Positions 22,351 through 33,599 of a DNA stretch of 64,000 bases are shown here, one piece after another (the first letter of the stretch is position 1; the number at the start of each line of letters is the position of its first letter). This DNA is from Aquilaria yunnanensis (Eukaryota > Streptophyta > Magnoliopsida > Malvales > Thymelaeaceae). The DNA lies in NCBI GenBank assembly GCA_039654915.1, contig CM077599.1, positions 65,276,501-65,340,500 of the forward strand, written 5' to 3'. Below the pieces are notes generated by a model. The model worked only from the letters and a program-made list of their open reading frames with translations. It ran no database searches and had not been told where the DNA came from. The position numbers and the translations under genes were made by a program.

Positions 22351-24760
22351 CCCACAAGAGCTGGAAAGAATAATTGAATATGAAAATGGGGAAGTAGAAA
22401 TTCGTTTTAGTAAAAATAGAGTTACTAAAATTGATTTTTCAGAATTAGAGTCTAGAAGAATCCCTTCAAAAATTTCATATAAACATTCTTCATTGAGAAA
22501 TTTGTTTTCACAAATTCTTGAATCTGAGCATGAAAGATTTGTTGGAGGAATTCAAGAGTCATTGGAGCAGATTTCTCATCCGATTTATAAAATGGATCCT
22601 ATTGTCCTCGAGAAAGATACACATGAAGAAACTAGGTCTGTATCTATAGGATCTCCAGAACCAAGTTTTTCAGATTTCAAATTAAATGTTTTGACAGAAC
22701 CATTTAAGTTTGACCCCAAGAATCTAAATGAAGACTATTGGTCAACAGAAAATGAAACTAAAAGAAAATGGTTTTTTGACACTTACACCCTCGACGAAAG
22801 AAAAGAAATTAAGCATATTTGGTATAATAGAATCATGAGAAATAAACGAAATTTAAAATTCTTTGAATGGTTTATTCCAACCCTTGTTCTGGATGAAGAT
22901 GTGACAATCAATGTCCTAGAAGAAACTTGGTCAACTTACAAGACCAAAGAAGGAAAAGAGGTCACAGCATCACATCCTCCGGATACAGCTTTAATCCTCG
23001 GAGAAGACCTAAAGACGGCTGCTGTACCTTTTAAAACACTAGAAGTAAAAGCTTTAGATGTAGGAAAAAGATCAATAAATACAAAGGATCTCCAGAATGT
23101 GATTGAACAAAATAATTATACTAATCTCTATTTGCAATCAATAGGAAAGCAAATGAACAGGATAGAAAACGCTATGGATAAAAAGAATTTTGGCTTGACA
23201 AAATCTTCTGTTTTTAAAACAGAGCTTTTACCAGGAACTTCTAAATCCCCGATCAGCTTTCAAAAGAAACTGCCAGAATTCAAATTAAAACCCAATGATA
23301 GAATTAGTGACCTAGCTGATTAGATTGCTAAACTTACGCTTAAAGAAGATCAGTCAGAGAAAAAACAAAAAAGTCTCCAAATAAACACCATTGAAGAATC
23401 ACCCAATATCCAAGAATTAGTTGATTCATATAAACACAAACTGGATCCTATGGAGATTAACCACATCAATTTTCAAGGGGGGAGAGGAAGTCCACACAGG
23501 AGAAAACCCTTGCAAACATGGAATTGGAACATAACACAACCATATGCGCAACCGAGACCATCTCCAGTAGACATTAGATTAGACAATGTCTATGGCCCTT
23601 ATTTCGCATAATACAAAGGAAACTCAATAAGAGAATGGAATATTGATGGTTTATTAGAATACCAGATAATTAACATCATCCAAAATATGATTATGTTTGG
23701 CATAGCCGCTAGGAAAGGAGTAGACAATTTTGACCCAGAAATTGCATAAATGATTTTAACTGGATTTACAGGTCAGTTACAAAATTGGTGGGACAAATGT
23801 CTGACAAAACAAGGTAGATAAGGAATAAGAAATGCTAGAAAAATCCTCACAGTCCAACACGGAAATCAATTAATCCATACTAGTGAGCCAGATGTAGTTA
23901 ATACATTTCTTTGCACAATCTATCCATACTTTATTAGTGATACATCTATCAAAGAAAGTAGGAATAGTGAACTACTTTTGAATCTAAGATGCAGAACCCT
24001 TTCAGAACTAGAATGATACAAAGACACTTTCCTCACTAGAGTTTATAAGCGAGAAGATTGCAGATCCTCAATTTGGAAAGAAAAATTTATTCAAGGATTG
24101 CTTAAACATTTTGGACAATTAGTAATGGACCACGTAAAAGGAAAAAATCAAGGGTAATTGAACCTAGAAAATTATACTTATGGTCAAATCATGGCTGAGG
24201 TCAAGGAGGTAGGATTAAAATTATGCCATAAAATGAAATGGCAAAAGCACATTAAAAGAGAAAGAATGGCAGGAAGAAAAGAAATGGGCCAATTCTGTGC
24301 CCAATTTGGCTATGATGTACAAAAGCCCTATCCAGATTATGGACCCAAGAAACAAAAGAAAAAATATAAGCTCTATAAAAAGTACAAAAGAAGAAAAGAA
24401 GAAAGGGCAAAAGAAAGGCCCAAGCCCTTTAAGAAATTTAAAATAAGAAAGCCCAACAAAGACCAGAAAGTTTGTTGGAAATGTGGAAAGCCAGGACATT
24501 TCTCTAATAAATGCAAAACCAAACAAAAAATAAACTCTTTGGAAATAAATGAATGACTAAAAAAGGGTTTAATGCAAATTTTGCTAAATAGCGAAAGTGA
24601 GCCCGAAGAAGGAAAAGAAAGAACTTCAGAAGAAAGTTCAGAAGAGATCAATGAAGTTGGACTCTCAGACAGCACAGAAGAGTCAGAAAGCTGCGGATCA
24701 AACTGTGAATGCGGAACGTGTCAATTACAAAATACCTTCAGTAATCTTTAAATAAACACC
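22262..24760 (+). pseudogene. viral ORF1, linker and coat protein with CCHC knuckle
   Basis: The open stretch at 22262-23323 covers the region between movement and coat domains (WFFDTYTLDERKEIKHIW). The coat-like part follows at 23330-24560, broken by in-frame stops near 23321, 23608, 23746, 23818, 24014 and 24155. It ends in a basic segment and a zinc knuckle CWKCGKPGHFSNKC at about 24475-24516, the nucleic-acid-binding motif of caulimovirid coat proteins. An acidic serine/glutamate-rich tail with a cysteine cluster (CGSNCECGTC) follows near 24690-24725. This copy cannot make a continuous polyprotein. Confidence 0.8.
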
Positions 24761-25900
24761 CTCCAAATTAATGTTTTAACTTAAGAAGATGAAAGAATTT
24801 TAGAATTAGCTAAACAAATAGATGATCCAGAACTAAGAAGAGAAATTCTCTTAAAACACCTCGAGCAGGCCAGTGATCAGGAGAACCAGAATAGAGGTCG
24901 AAAAAATTGCAAGAAGAAAATAGACATTAAAGAAATAACTAAGCCTCCTATTTACAACCTAAATGAGATTTTGAAAAGAGTTAAGGAAGCCTAGAAAATC
25001 CACAAAGAACCAACTATAGTGGAATTAAGAGGAGAAGTTTTAGAAGTAAAAGCTGAAATAAAGTCCCTCAAGAATAGGATAGAAATTTTAGAACTTCAAA
25101 ATCTGGAAGGTTATCCAAAAGATCTTCCAAAAGATGAGTTGATTATGGAAGACTTGGAAGAATTTGATTTCAAAGCAAAACAAAAAGGGAAAAATATTCC
25201 AAAGACTAGTCACAAAAAGGACAGTCTAGAAGGTTTCGAAATAGAAGAAAAACCATTGCAGATTAATGAAGTCCATTCTGTGCCAAATCAAAGATTTACC
25301 AGCAAAATGACTTTATTAATAGAAGATGAATTTAGAATAACTACAATAGTCTTGGTGGACTCAAGAGCAACTAAAATTGCATCAAAGAAGGTATTGTTCC
25401 ACACCAATACCTTGATAAGTCTTTTGGATCCATCACTGCTGCAAATAAAGAATTGATGCCAATCAGATTTAAACTTACAAATGTCGATGTTTGCAACCAG
25501 GATATATGCATTAGGCAACACTTCACCGTTCTTAACATGAATCAAGAAATAATCTTAGGAACTCCTTTTCTTGCAGCAATCATGCCTTTTAAGGTTAACA
25601 TGAATGAGATTTCTACGAAGAAATTTGGAAAGAAAATTACTTTTGAATTTGCAAAACCACCAAGGAGGTCCTTACTTGAAGAATTAAGTATAGATTTGGG
25701 GAGAAAACAGAATGTTCTAATGTGTTTACAAGATGAAGTCAAACACAAAAGTATTGAAGAAAAATTAGAAAACCCAGAATTAAAACAACAAATAGAAAGT
25801 TTCAAAATTATTTTTACAAAAAGAGTCCGCTCTGACGTTCTAAATGCTTTTTGGGAAAGGAAAAAAACACATTGTCGGTCTCCTATACGAGCTAGATTTC
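24761..25900 (+). pseudogene. viral ORF1, coiled-coil linker and aspartic protease
   Basis: A lysine/glutamate-rich segment near 25019-25120 looks like a coiled coil. It is followed by a retropepsin-like segment, VLVDSRATKIASKK, near 25351-25390. The catalytic aspartate is present, but the usual DSGA-type box has arginine in the glycine position. The second part of the protease (NMNQEIILGTPFLAA) is in another frame at 25453-25905. A frameshift near 25450 and the changed box make the enzyme inactive. Confidence 0.75.
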
Positions 25901-27200
25901 GATGAAAGAAGTATCCCAACAAGGTGCAGAGCAATCCAAATGAATGAAAAACTCGTGATGCATTGCAAAAGGGAAATCCAAGAACTCTTAGACAAAAAAT
26001 TAATTAGAAATAGTTCCTCTCCATGGAGTTGTTCAGCTTTTTATGTTAATAAGAATTCAGAAATTGAAAGATGAGTACCAAGGTTAGTAATTAATTATAA
26101 ACCTTTAAACAAAGCCTTAAGATGGATTAGGTATCCAATACCTAACAAGAAAGATTTGTTATCCAGACTCCATAACTTAGTAATTTTTTCAAAATTCGAT
26201 ATGAAGTCAGGATATTATGAAATCCAAATTGCCGAAGAAGATAAATATAAAACAGGATTTAATGTTCCCTTTGGTCATTATGAATGGAACGTTATGCCTT
26301 TTGGCCTTAAGAATGCTCCTTCAGAATTTCAAAAAATAATGAATGAAATTTTAATTCTTATAACTCTATCACAATTGTTTACATTGATGATGTACTAGTA
26401 TTTTCTCAATCCATTGACCAACACTAGAAGCACTTGCAAGAATTTACAAGAATAATAAAAAGAGCAGGATTAGTGGTTTCAGCAAAGAAAATAGAATTGT
26501 TCTAAACAAAAATAAGATTTTTGGGGCATATAATTTTTAGAGGAACAATTAAGCCTATTGAACGATCAATCAATTTTGCTGAAAAATTCCCTGATGAAAT
26601 TAGGGACAAGAAACAATTACAAAGGTTTTTGGAAAGCCTAAATTATATTACCGATTTCTACAAAGATTTGGCTAAAGATTGCAAACATTTGTTTGATCGT
26701 TTAAAGAAAAACCTTCCTGAATGGGGGCAAGAACAAACGAATGCTATTCAAACTATTAAAAGAAGAGTCAAGGAAATTCCATGTGTCAATATTCCAGTTC
26801 CTGAAGCTTTTAAAATTGTTGAAACAGATGCTAGTGATATAGGCTATGGTGGAATTTTGAAACAGAGAATTAATAACAAAGAATGTTTGGTCCGATTCAC
26901 TTCTAGTGCTTGGAATTCGGCCCAAAAGAATTATGCTACAATAAAAAAAGAAATTTTAGCCATTGTGCTTTGTGTTACTAAATTTGAGGAAGATCTCCTC
27001 AACAAGAAATTTTTAGTTAAAGTAGACTGTAAGGCAGCTAAAGATGTTTTGTTTAAAGATGTTAAGAATCTTACATCTAAACAAATTTTTGCCAAATGGT
27101 AAGCAATTCTATATGCCTTTGACTTTGATATAGAATATATTGCCGGAGAAACCAACTCCTTGCCTGACTTCTTGATGAGAGAATTTTTGCAGGGGAGAGC
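25900..27200 (+). pseudogene. viral ORF1, reverse transcriptase and RNase H
   Basis: The RT domain runs from about 25900 to 26520. It includes LVINYKPLNKALRW near 26085-26125, FSKFDMKSGYYEIQI at 26188-26232 and VMPFGLKNAPSEFQ at 26292-26333. The active-site YIDD is intact at 26380-26391, but in a different frame from the preceding domain because of a break near 26350. RNase H follows at 26800-27100 with VETDASDIGYGG and a C-terminal FDFDIEYIAGETNSLPD segment near 27122-27172. Stops occur near 26072, 26426, 26504 and 27101. The enzyme would replicate the viral genome through an RNA intermediate. Confidence 0.88.
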
Positions 27201-27202
27201 AG

Positions 27203-28627
27203 ATGGCAATGAACCCAAACAACCAAAAGAACAAAGCAATTCTCCGTCTAGAAACAATGCAAGAGGAGATAGAGGTAGAAGCTTGCTACCAAATGGACCT
27301 GGAAATGACAAGGGCTCTCCTAGCCCAACATCATTTTCCACTAGAAATTCCTGAGAAGACTGATAAGTCTCTCCAAGAAATACCATTTAAAAAGATAAGA
27401 TCAAAGGGAGAATCCTCTAAGAAAAGAAATTGGATTCATCAAACTAATCCCCAGAAATATTGGAATAGAGAACAGAGTTCTCAGAATGTACTATGGAACA
27501 AGGAACAAAGTTCCCAGAATATTATTTTAAGGCTTAAAAAACCTCAAGGAATATCTTTGTTCTCTATGAGAATACAAAGTGTGTTCCTAGAAATTGAAAA
27601 GAAATGCCTCATTTCTCCAGAAGATAAAGACTTTGAAAGTCTTTTAGAAATCGAACTTGCCCAGAAATACTGGCCAGAACATCAAAATCCTTAGTGGCAA
27701 TTTCAGTCACTCAAGAAAGTTCCATTATATGAGTTAATACTCCAAGAATCAGGATCCGTCAAAATAGAACATAAACCCAGATGGACTAAAGTTTCCTACA
27801 AAAATGATATTGGGGAAACCAAGGAAAGTTACATAACGGAACTAGGAATTTCCTTGTTCAAAATTATAAAGGTTTGGACATATGAAGAGTGGGGAAATAC
27901 TTCTGGTAGGAGAAGAATTATGTCCCAAGGCAAATACGAAAATACTCTCTACTCCTATTGGGATTATCAAGTTGCGTGGGATGAAGTATTCCACAGACAG
28001 AATAAGGACCATCAGCACTCTTGGATGGTTTTATTCAAAACCAAGCAAAAGAAATTTCCAAATTGGTTCCATAACTGGTATAAAGGGAAAGGCATGTACA
28101 GAGATTCCTTTCCAGAACAAGTAAGAACATCATCCGAAGGATTCCTGAGGTTCCAAGAACAATTTTTAAAACAAGGACAAACAGTTCCATTTCCAGACTT
28201 CTACTTTGTCATGATGAATCACATCCCCTGGATACTCCAATGGAACTATAGAAAGCAAGCAGCTGATGGGGAATATCATTATACCTCTTGCCTAGAACGT
28301 ATCTGGAAAATTAAGTAGTGGGATAAATGTATTCTGGACCAATATCTTCCAGAAAACATTGTATTTGATAAAATTGATGTTTTTGGAGAAGAAGAAGATA
28401 ATGACTTCCTGGACCAAATGTTAAACCAATTTTATCATGGTAGGAAATTCAAAGATAGCCCATTATCCCGAGACCAATTAAAAGAAAAAATCCTTCAGTT
28501 AGCCCAGAAACAGTTGGCCCAAGAACAAGCAACCCAACAGAAGCAAGGCCCAGAAGCTTCAATAATAAAGCCATCTAAAGTTCAAGAATCCTTGGCAACT
28601 AAGCCCAAAGCGGAAAGCCCAGAATAA
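27203..28627 (+). pseudogene. viral ORF2, protein of unknown function
   Basis: One reading frame of 475 codons runs from an ATG at 27203 to the stop at 28625-28627, interrupted by only two in-frame TAG codons, at 27692-27694 and 28316-28318. It overlaps the end of ORF1. The predicted protein is rich in tryptophan and aromatic residues in the middle (YSYWDYQVAWDEVF, NWFHNWYKGKG) and has a glutamine/lysine-rich tail. A second ORF of unknown function in this place is characteristic of florendoviruses. I recognise no enzymatic motif. Confidence 0.75.
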
Positions 28628-28699
28628 TCCTGTCAATAGAAAAAGACAGCCTTCCAGAAGATTGCTAGTTGTCCCCAATAATAGTGTCAGACAGCTGTC

Positions 28700-29181
28700 T
28701 CCCACTACCAGAAGATAATGGCGCACTTCCAAGTGGCCCAAGATTCCTTTTCTCCCTGATTGGCTGAGTCTAGTTTGGCCTTATCATTTAGAATGCCTCT
28801 CCTATGCCTATATAATGAAGCTATCTTCCCTGGAAAGTGCATCCAAAAAATTTCTAACTCTTGGAGCTCTCTAAAGCTTTAGTTCTTTCTCTCTCTACTC
28901 ATGTGTTGAGCATTCTCACTGTAAAATATAGCCTAAGTGTGCTCGTGTGTTCAAAGTACTCTGGTAAACCTTGGATTTCTGGTTTGCCATACTAAGCTTG
29001 TAATCAAAGCATTAGACTAGTATTCACCAGTTTCTGTAAGTATGTGTTTCAATAATATGTGATGAATTTCCAGAATGTTCTTTTTGTTCTTAATGCTTAT
29101 GCGTAATATAGCTTTGTTGGTATTCGTTTTAATCTTAATAATCATACTCCTAATCTTCAACTTATAAAACCTAGGCCAAAT
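28700..29181 (+). promoter_or_regulatory. viral intergenic region with TATA box
   Basis: Downstream of ORF2 there is a non-coding region with ctatataatgaag (TATA at 28810-28816), similar in layout to the pregenomic RNA promoter of caulimovirids. It is followed by about 370 bases leading to the primer site. CT-rich stretches occur at 28880-28905. Confidence 0.6.
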
Positions 29182-29198
29182 TGGTATCAGAGCCAGAT
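29182..29198 (+). other. tRNA-Met primer binding site of the viral element
   Basis: The sequence tggtatcagagccagat at 29182-29198 begins with TGGTATCAGAGC, complementary to the 3' end of plant initiator tRNA-Met. This is the conventional origin of caulimovirid minus-strand synthesis. It lies close to the right end of the recognisable viral sequence. Confidence 0.85.
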
Positions 29199-29210
29199 CA
29201 ATTAAAATTA

Positions 29211-29925
29211 GAAAGTTTTAAAGTTCATGGTATATTAGCTGGAAACTGTCTCATGCCCGCTTTTGAGTTGCTTCACTTGGTGAAGAGGGTCTGGCTGAGT
29301 AACAACGCCCCGTACCATGTTCTTACGAAAATTGTAAGTTTTCAAAAGAAAGGTCCTTATTTGTAACTTTCAAGAAAGTATAAGGAAAATTGAAAAAAGG
29401 TGAGTATCAGTACAAGGTAAGTATTATAGAACGGTCATATATATATATATATATGCTTGTTTTATCTTCATTTCACATACACATTCTCGGCCTCTCACTC
29501 TCTCCAATTTTTTAGATTGTTTCATAAAAATTATTTTTTCTATATATCTCCAAATTATATTAGATAAAAAAATGTTCGAATAGAGCTTTATTTCACAACA
29601 GTGCATGTGTATGTGGAGTTACAACAAGATGGTTGGGCCGTTTTATCTTAAGGACAACGTGACTGAGGCCGCTACATCGGTATAGCACGAAACGTACAAA
29701 AGAGAGTGAGTAGACCCACGACTCATCCTAATTACTCTTGATATATAAGTGATATTTTTCTGGTTTCCTATCTATTTCATTTTCTAATATCTACTAATTT
29801 TGTATTACAAAACTGTTTATTTTCATCTCGTTGGTAAGTTCAAATTTTTTTTAATTTTTATATTTTATTATTTGTAAATTTTTAATATTTCTACAATGCA
29901 GGAACAACAAGTTCTAGATTAGATA
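29211..29925. other. unassigned sequence
   Basis: No gene is recognisable. It contains a TA-dinucleotide run at about 29437-29454 and otherwise AT-rich DNA. The first 100 bases may still be viral leader. Confidence 0.4.
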
Positions 29926-29929
29926 TGAA

Positions 29930-30340
29930 CATCTTCGGATTTCTGTTATCGTTGTGAGAAACTAGATCATGTGGAGAGGGAGTGTATGGATAGCCCGACA
30001 AGTATAAAAGGGGGAGCTCTGCAGTATGGGGATTGACTTAGGCACCAAGCATTTCAAAGGGTTGGACAAGGGCAGCCTGGTGATCGCTGGATGAATTCAG
30101 ATTCGATGGGCAGGTCGTCCAAGGAAGTGATGCCGAAAACAAATAAGTAAGTTCTAACTGTGTTTAGCCCATCTCCTGTAATGCCGATTATGGATCATGA
30201 AATATTGGCGGAGCTAGGCAAGGTGGCAGGCAAAGGAATATCTCCTATAATACCGATTATGGATGGTGATATCTCCTGTAATACAGATTATGGATGCCCT
30301 TTTCAATCCAAAGGCTGCAGCGGTAGTTAAGAGGATTCCT
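29930..30340 (+). mobile_element. LINE ORF1 fragment with zinc knuckle
   Basis: A short piece reads DFCYRCEKLDHVERECMDSP at about 29937-29998, followed by LQYGD and a basic and polar tail. The CX2CX4(H/D)X4C knuckle followed by a Y/FGDWLR-like segment is typical of DUF4283/zf-CCHC_4 proteins of plant LINEs. In-frame stops follow. It is an isolated 5'- and 3'-truncated fragment. Confidence 0.6.
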
Positions 30341-30913
30341 CTTTGTATGGATCAAAATAACCACCAATAACTTATTTTAAAAATATCATTATAACTAATA
30401 ATCACTTGAATACATTTTTTATGAAGTAATTTTTTTATGCATTTTTTGGTACCTAGTGAAGAAACAAAAATCAATAAAGTGTACATAACTTTCAAAAAAA
30501 TGTTTAGAAAAAAATGTTTTGCTCTTCTTTAAATGTAAAATTTCAATTACAATATAAATCAAAATAATCACTAATAACTCATTTTTAAAATTCACCATCC
30601 AACATCAAGTTTACCTCATCTGATTCCTAGCTTTTATTATATTCCAATAATTAAACCCTTTTTGAGGAAAAAAAACGGTTAGCTGGTATTTAGTTGTAAA
30701 AAGATTCTTGCGTTTCTTCTTTAAATTTTCCTCAGAGAAAGTCTTTACACATCAATGAATATTCACAGAGTTTTTACTAGCATAAAATGTCTAAGATTAA
30801 GTTTTTTTTGTTCTAACAAAAGAGTCCTTTAAACTTTAGAAAATATAAGAAGATCTATACCCGTAAAATGGACAAGAGTACTATACGAGAATATTACCTA
30901 TTTTAAAATTTGA
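30341..30913. other. AT-rich intergenic sequence
   Basis: No gene is recognised. It lies between the LINE fragment and the 747-bp Stowaway-ended element. Confidence 0.5.
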
Positions 30914-30915
30914 TA

Positions 30916-31662
30916 CTCCCTCCGTCTCAAAATTTTTGCACCATTTTCCTTTTTGGGATGTCCCAAAATCTTTGCACCATTTCCCTTTTTAGTAAGTTTT
31001 TATAATAAATTTACCACATTACCCCTATTTTATTTTTTACTTTACTCTTTTACTTAAGAAAAACAAAATTCATAAACTGCCTCAATTTCCTCTTCTTTGA
31101 TCCCTCGCTCCACCCATGCACGAACCATGGCTGCCGTTTCAACGGCCAATTGGCCGCTCAGATCTACTGCTCGATTAGGATCTGAAGAAGGTAGAGACGA
31201 GGGAGAGGAGAGAGGAGGACAGAGGCAAAAGAAGGGAGATCGACGCGCGCCTGGGGCAAATGGGTGTCTGAAATTCGCTAGCTTTGGAGGGAGATCGACA
31301 TGGCATGGAGATCGACGGAGAATGAGGACCTCGATTCTCCCCTTTCGGTGGTGCTAAGGTGGAAGGCCACCTAGGCTTGGCTTACCGGTGGCAGGCGACC
31401 TTGGGGAGGGTGACCGGCATCTGGCGACGACGAGGCGAAGGGAGGATGAGATTGCGATTCGTCTCTTCCTCACTGCTTCAACGTTCGACGGCATAGAGAG
31501 GACAGGGGACAGAGGACCGGCGAAGAGGAAGATGGTGAGAAGGACGTGAGGACTGGCGAGGAGTAGAGGTCGGGGCAAATTTGGAAGATTTGCGTAAAAA
31601 ATGCTGTTTGCCTAAAACCATGTGCAATACCAAATGGAGCAAAAATTACGGGATGGAGGGAG
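30916..31662. mobile_element. 747-bp Stowaway/mariner-ended element with GC-rich core
   Basis: The ends are ctccctccgtctcaaaattt at the left and the inverted acgggatggagggag at the right, flanked by TA on both sides (30914-30915, 31663-31664). Just inside the left end, tttgcaccatttccc-like blocks are repeated (30935-30990). The core at about 31090-31580 is markedly GC-rich compared with the surroundings and has open frames on both strands (31097-31357 plus, 31354-31578 minus), but no recognisable transposase. It may be a non-autonomous element that captured host sequence. Confidence 0.75.
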
Positions 31663-31664
31663 TA

Positions 31665-32089
31665 TATGATAATGAACTAAATAACATATAATGTTTGAAT
31701 AGTACAATAATGTACTTGCAATATGATTACAAAAAAAAAGTTGTATATCCTAATATTTGGTATGATATCTGAAAAAATATATAACATGGAAATTGGCAAA
31801 AGGAACAAATTACCTTCCCATGTTCGTGTCATAGGTAGATCGATCACTATTATTTTTTTTTTTTTGTAATTAAATCACCTATTAACATTACATTATCTAC
31901 AAATTTTAACCACTACCATTACTTCTATTCAACTGCATGATAATTTGGAATATTTTGATGATATAGCTATAGATGTGGCACACGTATGTGCCAAGCTTGT
32001 GTATTAAAAAAAAAAAGATAAAATACCTAACTTAAACCCTAAACTTTTTTCCAACACTAAAAGTCTCATAATCTCTCTTTTTGTATCAC
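31665..32089. other. AT-rich intergenic sequence
   Basis: No gene is recognised between the Stowaway-ended element and the gypsy fragment. Confidence 0.5.
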
Positions 32090-33385
32090 AGAAGCTCTGA
32101 GACCAATTCACTTTGCCTGTTCCGATTCATTGCATGTTCTTGCAAGACATTGATAAAGATGCAACTCCTAAACAGAGAGGCACAGTGGTAGAATATTAGC
32201 GACAATTCGATTCCTTCACAACAAGGTACAACATCCCTTTCATGAGGACCTTGTTGTTAGCCTATTCCTAGCTGCCTTACATGTTGAAATTCTGCAGTCC
32301 GAATGTTAGCGCCACAAACATTGGTTCAAGCAAGGGCCCTGGCCACGCTGTAGGAAATGGTCAATATGATGAGGGGAGTTCGAAATCCAAAGAAAGGGAA
32401 GAGGTTGTAGCCTACCTTTAATGAACCCATAACGAGTGTTTTTGGTGCAATGAGCAATTCACTCATGAGCACAAATGCAAACAGGGTCAACTACATAAGG
32501 TAAAAGTTGTTTTTGAGGATGAAGATGCCCACAGTGACATGGAGGTAAATGAGATGGAGCAGGAAAGAATTATAGGCGAGTACCCTCCCCCCATTTTGTT
32601 GAATGTCATTTTAGGAGCTGTAGGATTCAACACTATGAGAGTCATTAGAAAGATTAATAGAAGACTTATGCATATCTTAATCAACTCTGGGAGCACTCAT
32701 GTCTTCCTTGATATAGGGGTAGCCAAAAGGGTTAGGTACCCTATTGAATCCCTGAGCCTTATGGGAATTAAGGTTGCCAATGGAACAACCTTTAAAAGTG
32801 GTTATATTTGTCTAGGCCTAAAATGGTCCATAAGAGACATGGAATTCCAAACTGATGCTTTATTGATACCGTTGGGAGGTTGCTAAATAATTTTCAGGGT
32901 ACAATGGCTTAAAGACTTGGGTGGCATTTGTTGGAACTTTTGCGGAGTTGAAAATGTCCTTCGATTATGGAGGAAGGAAGGTTACTTTAAGGGGTTCTAG
33001 TAAGTCAACTCTCGAATTTGGAACAAGGAAGAAAACTTAGAAGTTGATTGAACACAATTTTAGGAAGCAAACTTATGTCTTATAATTGGTGGGTAATATT
33101 GAAGAAAAAGAGGTAACCCTCGAAATGAAGGAGTTGTTGCAAAGGTTTGATGAGTTGTTTGTTGAGCGTACATCCTTGCCACCATAAAGGGCTTGTGATC
33201 ACCAGATTAATTTGAAGGAAAAGACATAGCCCATCAACATTAAGCCCTATAGAGATCCATTGGTCCAAAAGGATGTCACTGAGAAGATAGTAACTGAAAA
33301 TGCTATAAGTAGGAGTGATCAGGCCAAGCACCAGTCCATTTTTCATCACTAATTGTCTTGGCAAGGAAAAAAAAATAGCTCATGA
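32090..33385 (+). mobile_element. Ty3/gypsy fragment, left half (gag end, protease, start of RT)
   Basis: The end of a gag with a zinc-binding-like segment (CFWCNEQFTHEHKC near 32440-32480) is followed by a retropepsin-like region in the open frame at 32539-32886. The active site reads ILINSGSTHVFLD near 32677-32715, with asparagine in place of the catalytic aspartate. After broken frames the sequence enters RT and stops at 33385, where a copia element was inserted. The continuation is at 38138. The element lacks LTRs here and is inactive. Confidence 0.8.
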
Positions 33386-33565
33386 TGAAGAAAGCATTGG
33401 CTTTTCAAGCTTGAATTTCCATTGCTTTCAAGCAGGTATATATATACATATGTACAGAGATAACACATGATAAACACGTAGCTAAAAAGATAAAAGACAT
33501 ATATGTCAATATACAACAACAAGATTTCCTAATCCTTATCTTCAACACTTAATCGATATCCTTCA
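33386..33565 (-). repeat. 3' LTR of the nested copia element
   Basis: The 180-bp terminal repeat has the same length as its partner at 37958-38137 and differs at scattered positions, so the insertion is not recent. A purine-rich stretch follows at about 33568-33580 on the element side. Confidence 0.9.
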
Positions 33566-33599
33566 TTGCCCCTTAAGTTGGAGCATGTAAATTTGCAAT

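Larger units (their letters stand above)
21480..29210 (+). mobile_element. endogenous pararetrovirus, florendovirus-like (Caulimoviridae)
   Basis: The order of domains is movement protein, coat protein with zinc knuckle, aspartic protease, reverse transcriptase, RNase H, a second ORF of unknown function, TATA box and a tRNA-Met primer site. This is the order of florendoviruses: a large ORF1 polyprotein followed by ORF2. There are no LTRs and no integrase, which separates it from Ty3/gypsy. The integrated copy starts within the movement-protein region and ends just past the primer site. It is therefore a linearised, slightly less than unit-length copy of a circular genome of about 7.7 kb. Many stops and several frameshifts show it is defective. 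Confidence 0.85.

Noticed and set aside
31097..31578. Open frames on both strands in the GC-rich core
   Set aside because: They lie inside a Stowaway-ended element, overlap on opposite strands and encode low-complexity Arg/Gly/Ser-rich sequence. High GC explains their length.
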